Below, in pieces: positions 35,024 to 43,265 of a DNA stretch of 64,000 nt. Each line of letters begins with the position of its first letter. Positions within the stretch are counted from its first letter, which is position 1. The notes beneath the pieces are model-generated. The model ran no database searches, was not told the DNA's origin, and saw only the letters and a list, made by a program, of their open reading frames with translations. The stretch is from BOG-908 sp965198825 (GTDB lineage: Bacteria > Pseudomonadota > Alphaproteobacteria > Acetobacterales > Acetobacteraceae). A program made the translations under genes and the position numbers. The DNA lies in assembly GCA_965198825.1 (NCBI GenBank), contig CBDAQB010000001.1, forward strand, positions 124,001 to 188,000, given 5' to 3'.

Positions 35024-35871
35024 TGCGTACTATCAACGGCCTGTCCCAATTAGCCGAGGAATATGACGGCTTCATCATCGATCTATGGGGTGTCATCCAC
35101 GATGGCGTTCGGCCGTATCAGGGCGCGGTCGATTGCCTACGGCGCCTACAGAGCCGACCGGTCCTGCTGCTCTCGAATGCTCCCCGGCGCGCTTATGCGG
35201 CCAGGCAGATGTTGCGGACCATGGGCATCGAGGACGCGCTATACACGGACATCCTGACGAGCGGAGAAGCGGTCTGGATGGCTCTGCGCGACCGTAGTGA
35301 CTCCTGGTTTGCCAAGCTCGGCAGACGCGCCTTTCTCCTCGGGCCAGAGCGTGACCGCAGTGTCTTGCTGGATCTCGACTTGGAAATTGTCGGCACTCCT
35401 GCCGGCGCCAGCTTCGTTGTGAACACAGGGCCCGATGATTTGGGTGATCCCTCCGAGCTGGCGCCATTTGTCCCAGTCTTGGACGAATGTCTCCGGGCAG
35501 GGTTGCCCATGATCTGTGCGAATCCGGACCTAGTCGTCATACGCGGCGGCAGCCGGATACTCTGCGCCGGTGCCTTGGCCGAATATTACGTACAGGCCGG
35601 CGGGGATGTTCGCTCGGTTGGGAAGCCGCTCCCCGACATCTACGACATGGCGCTCGACTTGCTAGCGGTCGATCGTAACCGGGTGCTCGCCATTGGAGAC
35701 TCGCTCCGGACCGACATCGCCGGTGCTGCCGAAGCGGGTCTAGATGCCGTCTGGGTTCTGGGCGGAATTCATGCCGATGAGCTGGATGGCGATGCAAAGC
35801 TTATCGCAGCAGCGGCAGCTGAGGCGGGACTTCAGCCGACGGCCGTGATGCGAAGCTTCATCTGGGCTTAG
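35023..35871 (+). CDS. HAD-family hydrolase (TIGR01459-like, class IIA)
   Basis: This 282-residue protein has the NagD-like class IIA HAD fold. Motif I is IIDLWGVIHDG, motif II is LLSNAPR, and the C-terminal half carries GKPLPDIYDMAL and the magnesium-binding VLAIGDSLRTDIAGAAEAGL. These are phosphatases for sugar phosphates or nucleotides; the substrate is not known. GTG 35023 overlaps the pyrD stop (TAGTG), so the two are translated as one unit. Confidence 0.88.
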   Translation: MRTINGLSQLAEEYDGFIIDLWGVIHDGVRPYQGAVDCLRRLQSRPVLLLSNAPRRAYAARQMLRTMGIEDALYTDILTSGEAVWMALRDRSDSWFAKLGRRAFLLGPERDRSVLLDLDLEIVGTPAGASFVVNTGPDDLGDPSELAPFVPVLDECLRAGLPMICANPDLVVIRGGSRILCAGALAEYYVQAGGDVRSVGKPLPDIYDMALDLLAVDRNRVLAIGDSLRTDIAGAAEAGLDAVWVLGGIHADELDGDAKLIAAAAAEAGLQPTAVMRSFIWA

Positions 35872-35954
35872 AGACTTTTACCTCACCCGCTCCAATCCGA
35901 CACCCAATCCGACTAGCAAAAAGGCCTCATGCTCTTTGTTGAGGAGCTGGCGCC

Positions 35955-36614
35955 TTACGCATGCCCGGCGCTGTCCGAGAGCAGCAGTGGATCCACCTTC
36001 AAGATCGCCATGGCGCGGCGCCATTTCGTGGTGTGTTCGCGGTCGAACATCAGGTCCACGCTGGCGGGGGCAGATAGCCAGGCATTGTCCTGGATCTCCT
36101 GGTCAAGCTGCCCAGGCCCCCAGCCCGCGTAACCAAGGGCTAGAAAGCCTTGTGCCGGCCCTCCGCCGTCAGCGATGGCCTTAAGAACGTCGAGGCTGGC
36201 GGTGAGAGCCACCCGATCGTCCACCATGAGGCTTCCGTCGCCGGTCCAGTCCGTCGTGTGCAATACGAAACCTCTGGCATTGTCCACGGGCCCGCCGCGG
36301 CAGAGATCGATGCGACGGATGGGCGGCACGGGGGCCACTTCGAGTTGCTCCAGGAGGTCATCGAAGCTCGGTGTCGCAAGCGGCCTGTTGAGCACGATGC
36401 CCATGGCGCCCTCGGCAGTGTGCGCGCAGAGATAGATGACGGCCTGATTGAAGTGCCGGGTATTTGTCGAAGGCATGGCGATCAGCAATTGGCCTGTCAG
36501 CAGCCCGTCTTCGCGCGGTGCCGGTGCGTCACTTCGGCGAGTCATCCGCTTCTTCAAAGGTTTTGGGGCGGTGTTGGTCACACCACCGTCTTCACTAGCC
36601 CGCTTTCTAGGCAT
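35955..36614 (-). CDS. yqgE: YqgE/AlgH family protein
   Basis: This protein of about 219 residues has the AlgH signature GQLLIAMPSTNTRHFNQAVI, GAMGIVLNRPL, GGPVDNARGFVLHTTD and FLALGYAGWGPGQLDQEI. The function of the family is not established. The start is uncertain: ATG at 36614 has GGGA upstream at about nine bases; ATG at 36545 gives the usual family N-terminus and the first 23 residues are low in complexity. It is divergent from the peroxiredoxin gene. Confidence 0.88.
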   Translation of the reverse strand: MPRKRASEDGGVTNTAPKPLKKRMTRRSDAPAPREDGLLTGQLLIAMPSTNTRHFNQAVIYLCAHTAEGAMGIVLNRPLATPSFDDLLEQLEVAPVPPIRRIDLCRGGPVDNARGFVLHTTDWTGDGSLMVDDRVALTASLDVLKAIADGGGPAQGFLALGYAGWGPGQLDQEIQDNAWLSAPASVDLMFDREHTTKWRRAMAILKVDPLLLSDSAGHA

Positions 36615-36757
36615 CAAAACAATCCCGACCTGCCAGCCCATCCGATATTCTCATGTCCAACCAATTTGGCACCAAGGCAGCTTGGCGCAAGCGCGTGGGT
36701 GCCGGCGTGACAGCATGCCCCTTATTGGTTACAGCCCGTCCACCTCAACGTCGTGGG

Positions 36758-37249
36758 ATGAGCATTGGCATGATCAAGCAAGGTGACACGGTTCCGTCGG
36801 TCAAGCTGATGACGGCGACCGCCGATGGTCCGCGGGAAATCTCAACGGACGAGATTTTCGGTGGCAAGAAGGTGGTGTTGTTCGCTGTTCCGGGAGCTTT
36901 CACGCCCACTTGTTCTGCCCGCCACCTGCCTGGCTTCGTCGCCAACCTCGAGGCGTTCCACGCCAAGGGCATCGACACCATTGTGTGCATGGCCGTGAAC
37001 GATCCATTCGTTATGGGCGCCTGGGCGAAATCGCAGGAGATTGGGCCCGAGATCGTCATGCTGGCCGACGGGTCGGGACAGTTCACAAAGAGCCTCGGGC
37101 TGGAACTGGACTTGGTTGCCCGCGGCCTTGGCGTGAGAAGCCAGCGCTTTGCCATGGCCGCCGAAAACGGGGTGGTGACTTATCTCGCGGTTGAGAAGCC
37201 AGGAGATTTCGATGTCAGCCGCGCCGAGGCGGTTCTGGATGCGATCTGA
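36758..37249 (+). CDS. Prx5-type peroxiredoxin
   Basis: This 163-residue enzyme reduces hydroperoxides with a glutathione- or thioredoxin-type donor. The Prx5 active site PGAFTPTCSARHLPG holds the peroxidatic cysteine; MAVNDPFVMGAWAK and the C-terminal GVVTYLAVEKPGDFDVSRAE are typical. The start could be ATG 36758 or 36770; the second gives the usual MIKQGDTVP start. Confidence 0.9.
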   Translation: MSIGMIKQGDTVPSVKLMTATADGPREISTDEIFGGKKVVLFAVPGAFTPTCSARHLPGFVANLEAFHAKGIDTIVCMAVNDPFVMGAWAKSQEIGPEIVMLADGSGQFTKSLGLELDLVARGLGVRSQRFAMAAENGVVTYLAVEKPGDFDVSRAEAVLDAI

Positions 37250-37277
37250 AGCGTAGTCTTGCCCGAGACCGGGCAGG

Positions 37278-37673
37278 TCACACGGAGATGATCACCTGGG
37301 CGAAAGCGTAAGGCGGTTCATCAGTGATCGAAAGGGCGATCTCCGCCTGCGCGCCAGGTGGAGTGATAGCCTTCAACCGCGCCAGTGCACCGCCTGACAG
37401 GACCATGGTCGGCCGCCCGCTGGGCAGGTTCACCACACCCATGTCAGAATGAAAAACGCCGTTCGAGAAGCCAGTGCCGAGCGCTTTCGCGCAGGCCTCC
37501 TTCGCTGCGAAGCGCTTGGCAAACGTCGCCGCTTGAAGTCGCTCCGTCCGGCGCTTCGCACGCGAACGCTCCGCCTCGGTGAAGACCCGATTTAGGAACT
37601 TCTCACCGAAGCGTTCCATGACACGCTCCACCCGGCGGATGTCACAAAGATCCACGCCAAGACCGATGATCAA
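37278..37673 (-). CDS. acpS: Holo-ACP synthase
   Basis: This 131-residue enzyme transfers phosphopantetheine from CoA to the acyl carrier protein. The family motif IIGLGVDLCDIRRVERVMERFG with the metal-binding Asp8 and the FAKRFAAKEACAKALGTG motif are present. It lies 28 bases after the upstream rsh gene on the same strand, a pairing common in alphaproteobacteria. Confidence 0.95.
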   Translation of the reverse strand: MIIGLGVDLCDIRRVERVMERFGEKFLNRVFTEAERSRAKRRTERLQAATFAKRFAAKEACAKALGTGFSNGVFHSDMGVVNLPSGRPTMVLSGGALARLKAITPPGAQAEIALSITDEPPYAFAQVIISV

Positions 37674-37700
37674 ATTGAAGCATCCAGAAGCGTGCCATGG

Positions 37701-39950
37701 TCACGCATGTGCGCGCTCCACTTGGGTGAGACCGCCGACCGCTCGAAGGCCGGCGATGACCATGGAGAGATGGCGCAAATCCCGCACCTCGACGTCCACG
37801 AGGATTTCGATGAAGTCTCTCTGCCTATTGACGATTTTTAGATTGCTGACGCTGCCATCCTGGCGGCCGACAGCGTTTGCTAAGTTTCCCAGCGTGGTGG
37901 GCTCGTTCGTTGCGATAACGCTGATGCGGCCGGTATGGGTAGTCCCGCGCGCTCGTCCGCCGGTGGCGTCTTCCCAATCCACGTCGATGAATCGCTCGGG
38001 CGTCGCCGCGAAGGTCTCCAAGGTAGGACATTCACGAGTGTGGATTGTCACACCCTTGCCGGTCGTCACGATGCCAACGATCGGATCACCTGGGAGCGGA
38101 TGGCAACAGCCTGCGTAGTGCACCGCCATTCCGGCGACCAGTCCGGTCACGGCCATGCCGCTCTCGCGCGACGGCGAGCGGGCATTTGCCGGGCGCGCCA
38201 GCAGCGAAGGCATCATGCGCGGTGCGCGTGCAGCCTCAAGCATTTCCGGATAGACGGCGTGTATGACGTCACGAGGGCCAATGCTACCGCTGCCGACGGC
38301 GACCAGAAGATCGGTGATCGTTGCGCACTTCAGAGACCGCAAACCACCTTCGAGCGCCTTGTCTGAGCCGTCCAGCCCCTCTTGCCTGAACGCTTTTGCG
38401 AGAAGCGCCCGACCCTGATCGATAGTCTGCGAGCGCTGCTGCTGCGCGACATAGCGCCGAATTCGGGCACGTGCCTTGCCGGTCACGACCCACCGTTCCC
38501 ACGAAGGCGAGGGCGTCCCGCCGCGCGCCGTCATGATCTCGACCTGATCGCCGTTCTGCAGCTGATGCCGAAGCGGCATCAGCCGGCCATTGATCTTGGC
38601 GCCCACGCAAGTGTCACCGACCTGGCTGTGCACGGCATAGGCGAAGTCTACCGGCGTAGCGCCCCGCGGCAGCTGGATCAGTTGCCCCTTGGGCGTAAAG
38701 CAGAACACCTGGTCCTGGTACAGCTCCAGCTTGGTGTTCTCGAGAAATTCGTCCGGCGCGCCAGAATTGTCGAGAATTTCGAGCAAGTCGGATACCCAGC
38801 CGAAGCGTTGAGTCTCTGTAGGCGGCTCGTGAACACCTTCCTTGTAGGTCCAGTGCGCAGCTACGCCGTTATCGGCAATCTCGTGCATGGCCCGGGTGCG
38901 TATCTGCACCTCGATTTTCTGATTGCGCGGGCTACGCAACGTGACCCCAGAGTGCAGGCTTTGATAGCCGTTCGTCTTCGGCGTCGAGATGTAGTCCTTA
39001 AAACGGCCGGCGATCACCGGATAAGCGTTATGAACCGCGCCGAGTGCGGCATAGCACTGCTCGCGATTTGCCACGACGATCCGAAATGCCATGATGTCGG
39101 ACAGCTGTTCAAAAGCGACATTGCGTCGCTGCATTTTCTCCCAAATGGAGAAAGCGCTTTTCTCACGCCCTGACACTTCAAGCACATCGACGCCTTGCTC
39201 GCGGCAGACGGCGGCAAGCTCGCGACGCACCTCCTCGATGACATCCGCTCCCTGGCCGCGGAGATAGTTGAGCCTTGCCTGAATTGTCCCATGTGCTTCC
39301 GGCTCCAGCTGCGCAAAGGCGCGCGTCTGCAGCTCGGTCTTCATCGCATCCATGCCGATCCGCGCGGCGAGCGGTGCATAGATGTCCATCGTCTCATGCG
39401 CAATGCGCAGTCGCCGCTCCGGCTTTTCCACAAAGTGCAACGTGCGCATGTTATGAAGCCTGTCCGCCAGCTTCACGAGGAGCACCCGGATGTCCCGGCT
39501 CATCGCGAGGACAAGCTTGCGGAAGTTCTCCGCCTGCTTGGTCCGGTCCGACTGTAGCTCCAGCCGAGTCAGCTTGGTGACGCCATCGACGAGTCCAGCG
39601 ATTGTCGCGCCAAAACGTGTCTCGATGTCCGCCAGCCTGACCGATGTGTCCTCCACGGTGTCGTGAAGAAGCGCCGTGCAGATGCTGGGAACGTCTAGGC
39701 GGTAAGACGCCAGGATTTCGGCGACCGCGATAGGATGCGTGATGTAAGGATCACCGTTGTCGCGCACCTGAACCCGGTGCGCATCCGACGCAAGGGATAG
39801 TGCATCTTCGACAAGCGCAGTGTTCGCACCGGGTGCGTAGGCCCGGATGGTCTCTGAAAGCCCCCGAGCCCGTAGTGCCGCCACCGCCGGCATGGAGCCG
39901 CCTTCGGGTGCCCTCGTCAGGGGCACCATTCCGGGCGGAATGCCGGACAT
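37701..39950 (-). CDS. rsh: Bifunctional (p)ppGpp synthetase/hydrolase (Rsh)
   Basis: This 749-residue protein has all RelA/SpoT parts in order. The HD hydrolase is at about residues 50-200, with HD at 96-97 and ED at 100-101 in LLHDTVEDT. The synthetase has KTNGYQSLHSGV. A TGS domain follows (FCFTPKGQLIQLPRGATPVDF), then a zinc-finger-like AGMAVHYAGCCHPLPGDPIVGI and a C-terminal ACT domain (ISVIATNEPTTLGNLANAV). Both active sites look intact. It is in the usual rpoZ-rsh order. The first 20 residues are uncertain. Confidence 0.95.
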   Translation of the reverse strand: MSGIPPGMVPLTRAPEGGSMPAVAALRARGLSETIRAYAPGANTALVEDALSLASDAHRVQVRDNGDPYITHPIAVAEILASYRLDVPSICTALLHDTVEDTSVRLADIETRFGATIAGLVDGVTKLTRLELQSDRTKQAENFRKLVLAMSRDIRVLLVKLADRLHNMRTLHFVEKPERRLRIAHETMDIYAPLAARIGMDAMKTELQTRAFAQLEPEAHGTIQARLNYLRGQGADVIEEVRRELAAVCREQGVDVLEVSGREKSAFSIWEKMQRRNVAFEQLSDIMAFRIVVANREQCYAALGAVHNAYPVIAGRFKDYISTPKTNGYQSLHSGVTLRSPRNQKIEVQIRTRAMHEIADNGVAAHWTYKEGVHEPPTETQRFGWVSDLLEILDNSGAPDEFLENTKLELYQDQVFCFTPKGQLIQLPRGATPVDFAYAVHSQVGDTCVGAKINGRLMPLRHQLQNGDQVEIMTARGGTPSPSWERWVVTGKARARIRRYVAQQQRSQTIDQGRALLAKAFRQEGLDGSDKALEGGLRSLKCATITDLLVAVGSGSIGPRDVIHAVYPEMLEAARAPRMMPSLLARPANARSPSRESGMAVTGLVAGMAVHYAGCCHPLPGDPIVGIVTTGKGVTIHTRECPTLETFAATPERFIDVDWEDATGGRARGTTHTGRISVIATNEPTTLGNLANAVGRQDGSVSNLKIVNRQRDFIEILVDVEVRDLRHLSMVIAGLRAVGGLTQVERAHA

Positions 39951-39971
39951 CGGCGGGCGGGTTCCCTTATC

Positions 39972-40373
39972 CTAGCGGCGGTTTCTGCCGCCGAGTTCAG
40001 CCTCGATAGCGGCTTCAACATCGTCGGGCGACATTTCTTCCTGCGGCATGGCCGCCGCTTCTTCCTCCGCAGAGATATCCTGCAGGCCGAAAATATTCTG
40101 GTCGGTCGGGATGAGGTCGAGCACCTCCTCGTCGAGCGGCTCGGGCTCTGGCGAGCGCGACAGCGACTTGATGAGGTCCAATTCGAGACGCGGAAGCTCG
40201 ATCGTCTCCTCGGCAATCTCGCGCAATGCCACGACCGGGTTCTTGTCGTTGTCTCGCTCGACTGTCAGCTCCTCGCCACGGCTGAGGTTGCGTGCGCGCT
40301 GCGCCGCGAGCAATACAAGCTCAAAGCGGTTCGGAACTCGCTCAACGCAATCTTCTACGGTTACACGCGCCAT
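39972..40373 (-). CDS. rpoZ: RNA polymerase omega subunit
   Basis: This 133-residue protein starts MARVTVEDCVERVPNRFELV, the classic omega start, followed by VLLAAQRARNLSRG and NPVVALREIAEET. The acidic C-terminal tail (QNIFGLQDISAEEEAAAMPQ) is long, as in alphaproteobacteria. It precedes rsh by 21 bases. Omega helps RNA polymerase assembly and (p)ppGpp response, which explains the pairing. Confidence 0.93.
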   Translation of the reverse strand: MARVTVEDCVERVPNRFELVLLAAQRARNLSRGEELTVERDNDKNPVVALREIAEETIELPRLELDLIKSLSRSPEPEPLDEEVLDLIPTDQNIFGLQDISAEEEAAAMPQEEMSPDDVEAAIEAELGGRNRR

Positions 40374-40593
40374 GCGGCGGCACTCCAACGCTGGGATGGG
40401 AAACCTTCTAGCTAGCCCTTGGCCCGCCATGTTGCAAGCGCGAAGCGGCATAATGCTCGTGGTTGCTAGGCTACTTCACCATTGGCTTAGGAAGGGAGTA
40501 GGTCGGAAAGGCAGTATAAATCATTTGTGGCGAAGCAAAGGGCTGTTGAGCCGTTCGATTGACAACGTCAATTACTTGAACGCCAGCGGGAAG

Positions 40594-40636
40594 TAAGAAC
40601 TTCTTTTTTGAGAAAAAGAAGCAAAAAACTTCTGGA
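40594..40636 (-). terminator. AT-rich hairpin element, single arm
   Basis: This copy has CTTCTTTTTTGAGAAAAAG at 40600-40618, closed by AAG, followed by CAAAAAACTTCTGG. It begins right at the end of folK (stop at 40639) but in the orientation usual for rightward genes, so it may act in either direction. The rest of the 265-base interval to rpoZ (40374-40593) holds the rpoZ promoter and no gene. Confidence 0.55.
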
Positions 40637-40638
40637 GC

Positions 40639-41232
40639 CTAGGGTTTGCAGTGATTGACATGAGGACTTTGTTTGTTGGGCGTCAAGCCTCTTGTGTCCT
40701 CTACTCCAAGCCGAGCAATCAAGGCGTCCACGCTCACGCTCTGGACTGGGTGGATCCAGTTCGGTGCGACGTCCCGCAATGGGTATAGGACAAAGCCACG
40801 CTGATGTGCCCTCGGATGGGGCAGGATCGGGTCGGGCGTGCTGCGGATCTCGCCGCCCAGATCGATGATATCGAGGTCCAGCGTTCGGGCTGCGTCCCTG
40901 AGTCCGCGGGCTCTCCCGAATGCCTGCTCGATGGCCTGCAGGCGCCCCAACAGGGTCTCCGCGCCGAGATGGCAGTTTGCCCGGACCATAGCGTTCACAT
41001 ACCGCGGCTGGTCCGAGACAGGAACTGGAGCAGTCGAGAACCAGCGTGAGCATACAAGGGAAGTCAAACCATTAACGGCCCGGAGTGCTACCAGTGCACG
41101 GGCGCACGTCTGCAGCGGTGTGGCGCCGTCTGGACCGGGGAGATTCGCCCCGATGGCGATAAAGGCAACATTTTCAGGCACGCTGTGGCCAAACCTTCCT
41201 TGCGCATTAGCAACTAGAGAACCAAGTGACAT
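40639..41232 (-). CDS. folK: 2-amino-4-hydroxy-6-hydroxymethyldihydropteridine pyrophosphokinase
   Basis: This 197-residue enzyme of folate synthesis transfers pyrophosphate from ATP to the pterin. Key segments are AFIAIGANLPGPDG near the start, STAPVPVSDQPRYVNAM and the signature RTLDLDIIDLGG, with the HPRAHQRGFVLYPLRDVAP motif. The first 20 residues before NVAFIAIGAN are atypical, so a later start is possible. It is divergent from the NYN gene. Confidence 0.9.
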   Translation of the reverse strand: MSLGSLVANAQGRFGHSVPENVAFIAIGANLPGPDGATPLQTCARALVALRAVNGLTSLVCSRWFSTAPVPVSDQPRYVNAMVRANCHLGAETLLGRLQAIEQAFGRARGLRDAARTLDLDIIDLGGEIRSTPDPILPHPRAHQRGFVLYPLRDVAPNWIHPVQSVSVDALIARLGVEDTRGLTPNKQSPHVNHCKP

Positions 41233-41284
41233 AGCTCTGCCGGGATCTCATTACCCGGCCTCGGCCATATTGGAAGGTTGCCTT

Positions 41285-41887
41285 ATGAGTTCTGCGCCAA
41301 GCGAGCGTATGTGCCTGTTCATCGATGGGGTGAACCTTTACTCCGCCTCGCGCAACCTCGGCTTCGACGTAGACTACCGCAACCTGCTGGAATATTTCCG
41401 CCGCAAGTCGAACGTAATACGCGCGTACTATTACTCTGCTGTGTTGGAGACAGAGGAGTATTCTCCTCTCAAGCCATTGACAGATTGGTTAGCCTATAAC
41501 GGCTACACCCTGGTGACAAAGCCTGCACGGGAGTTCACCGATGCCACCGGCCGCCGGCGCATCAAAGGCAACATGGATATCGAATTGGCGATCGATATGC
41601 TCGAACTGGCCGACAAGATCGACCATGCCGTCTTGTTCAGCGGAGACGCCGACTTTCGCCGCCTTGTCGAGGCGGTTCAGCGCCGGGGGGTTCGTGTTTC
41701 GGTCGTCTCATCGATCCGGACGACGCCTCCGATGGTTGCGGACGAACTTCGGCGCCAAGCTGACCAATTTCTCGAGTTGGCCGATATCGCCCCCGAATTC
41801 ACCCGCAGGCAGATGGAGCCGCGTCCAAGGCAGATCGGCCGGGCAGCGAACGGCGACGTTCTGGCGGAACATACCGACCATCTCTGA
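41285..41887 (+). CDS. NYN-domain RNase (LabA/DUF88 family)
   Basis: This 200-residue protein has the PIN-like NYN fold with the catalytic acidic residues in CLFIDGVNLY, KGNMDIELAIDML and HAVLFSGDADFRRLVEAVQ. Such proteins are magnesium-dependent RNases; a role in RNA turnover or quality control is likely but no specific partner is visible. The ORF is intact and of standard length. The UDG gene follows after 12 bases. Confidence 0.88.
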   Translation: MSSAPSERMCLFIDGVNLYSASRNLGFDVDYRNLLEYFRRKSNVIRAYYYSAVLETEEYSPLKPLTDWLAYNGYTLVTKPAREFTDATGRRRIKGNMDIELAIDMLELADKIDHAVLFSGDADFRRLVEAVQRRGVRVSVVSSIRTTPPMVADELRRQADQFLELADIAPEFTRRQMEPRPRQIGRAANGDVLAEHTDHL

Positions 41888-41899
41888 CGTCTTGGCAGC

Positions 41900-42565
41900 A
41901 TGACCCTGCCAATCGACGAGATCCGTTCCACGCCACAGGCTTCACCACCGCCAGACTGCCCACTCTGCCCGCGGCTGGTCGAATACAGGTCGGCGAACAG
42001 GGCCGCGAACCCAGACTGGTTCAACCAACCTGTGCCGAGCTTTGGTCCACAGGATGCGCCTCTGCTGATCGTCGGCATGGCGCCGGGCGTGCGTGGCGCC
42101 AACCGGACCGGACGGCCTTTCACCGGCGATTTTGCTGGCGTGCTGCTCTACGAGACGCTGATCAAGTTTGGCCTGGCAATCGGGACGTACGGCGCTGATC
42201 CGTCCGACGGCATGACCTTGGTCGGCTGCCGGATCGCCAATGCCGTGCGCTGCGTCCCGCCTGCCAACTTGCCGATCCCGGCCGAGGTCGCCACGTGCAA
42301 CCGCTACCTGACGGCTGAAATGGCTGGCATGACCAACTTGTCTGCCGTTTTGTCGCTGGGGGTCCTCTCCCATGCCGCTGTGCTGAAGGCGTGCAGCCTG
42401 CCAATCAGCCGGACGCGCTTCCAGCATGGTGCGATCCATGAGTTGCCGGACGGGCTACTTCTTGCCGATAGCTATCATGTCTCACGCTATAACACTTCGA
42501 CCCGCCGCCTCACGACGGCGATGTTCGAAGCAGTCGTTGAGGCGCTTGTGGGCAAGTTGAAGTAA
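41900..42565 (+). CDS. Uracil-DNA glycosylase, family 5 (Fe-S type)
   Basis: This 221-residue DNA repair enzyme has CPLCPRLVEYR near the start and CVPPANLPIP plus EVATCNRYL further on, giving the four Cys of a 4Fe-4S cluster. The family-5 motif VGMAPGVRGANRTGRPFTGD and the second motif SYHVSRYNTSTRRLT are clear. It removes uracil and some other deaminated bases from DNA. It forms an operon with the NYN gene. Confidence 0.92.
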   Translation: MTLPIDEIRSTPQASPPPDCPLCPRLVEYRSANRAANPDWFNQPVPSFGPQDAPLLIVGMAPGVRGANRTGRPFTGDFAGVLLYETLIKFGLAIGTYGADPSDGMTLVGCRIANAVRCVPPANLPIPAEVATCNRYLTAEMAGMTNLSAVLSLGVLSHAAVLKACSLPISRTRFQHGAIHELPDGLLLADSYHVSRYNTSTRRLTTAMFEAVVEALVGKLK

Positions 42566-42570
42566 AGAAA

Positions 42571-42665
42571 GCAAAAAACTCCTGTTCTCCAAGCCCGCAT
42601 TTCCTCCAACACGGCGCCAGGTCGCAAAAGTTTTTTGCTTCTTTTTTTCAAAAAAGAAGTGCTTT
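42571..42665. terminator. AT-rich paired hairpin element (partial left arm)
   Basis: Between the convergent UDG and SRPBCC genes, a short left arm (AGCAAAAAACTCCTG, from 42571) and a full right arm (CAAAAGTTTTTTG from 42625, then a GCTTC-T7-C-A6-GAAG hairpin to 42659) face each other around a spacer of some 40 bases. The left hairpin itself is worn away. It probably ends both transcripts. Confidence 0.65.
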
Positions 42666-42677
42666 GCTTTTGATGCT

Positions 42678-43181
42678 TTAGTGCTCAGCCAAAGCTTTGA
42701 TGTTATCGAGCCCAGCGCGATAAACACCAGCAACTGCCTTCGAAGCCGTGGCTTCATCAACGCCTGCAGCAGGCGTAAACTTCCCTTCCCAAGTCACCAT
42801 CGAACCATCCTTCGTCTTCGAGACGCTGATCGTTGATGAGTAGTCGGTGACGGGGAGAACCTTCGGGTCCACCTTCACGATCACATAGCTGTAGCTTCGC
42901 TTGCTGTTGGAGTGGGCAGTTAGTTTTTCGGTTACGGTCGGATCGCCTGGGGCCTTCAGTGTGATCACACGCACCGATCCAACCTTGGTCCCGTTGTCGG
43001 CCGGGCTGCTCTTAGCCGGCGGCAACCATGTGCCGATGCTGTCGAAATCCTTGATGATGCCCCAAACCTTGGTTGGCGAAGCCGTTGTCTCGACCACCTG
43101 CATCAACTCAGTGGCACGGGCACTCTGCATAGTTGCGAAAACGAGCCCTGCGATAGCGAGCGAACGAACAAAACGACTCAT
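42678..43181 (-). CDS. Secreted SRPBCC-family protein
   Basis: This 167-residue protein has a signal peptide (SRFVRSLAIAGLVFATMQSARA) and a START/polyketide-cyclase-like fold (ELMQVVETTASPTKVWGIIK, WLPPAKSSPADNGTKVGSVR, YSYVIVKVDPKVLPVTDYSS). Such proteins bind hydrophobic ligands in the periplasm. The ligand is unknown. I chose ATG 43181, where the signal peptide starts. Confidence 0.85.
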   Translation of the reverse strand: MSRFVRSLAIAGLVFATMQSARATELMQVVETTASPTKVWGIIKDFDSIGTWLPPAKSSPADNGTKVGSVRVITLKAPGDPTVTEKLTAHSNSKRSYSYVIVKVDPKVLPVTDYSSTISVSKTKDGSMVTWEGKFTPAAGVDEATASKAVAGVYRAGLDNIKALAEH

Positions 43182-43265
43182 GAAGCCTCCCAGACCATTG
43201 CTTATACTACAGGTTCGAACCTGGAACGGCGTTCCTGTCAACACGGCAACTTGGCCGTTGCACGG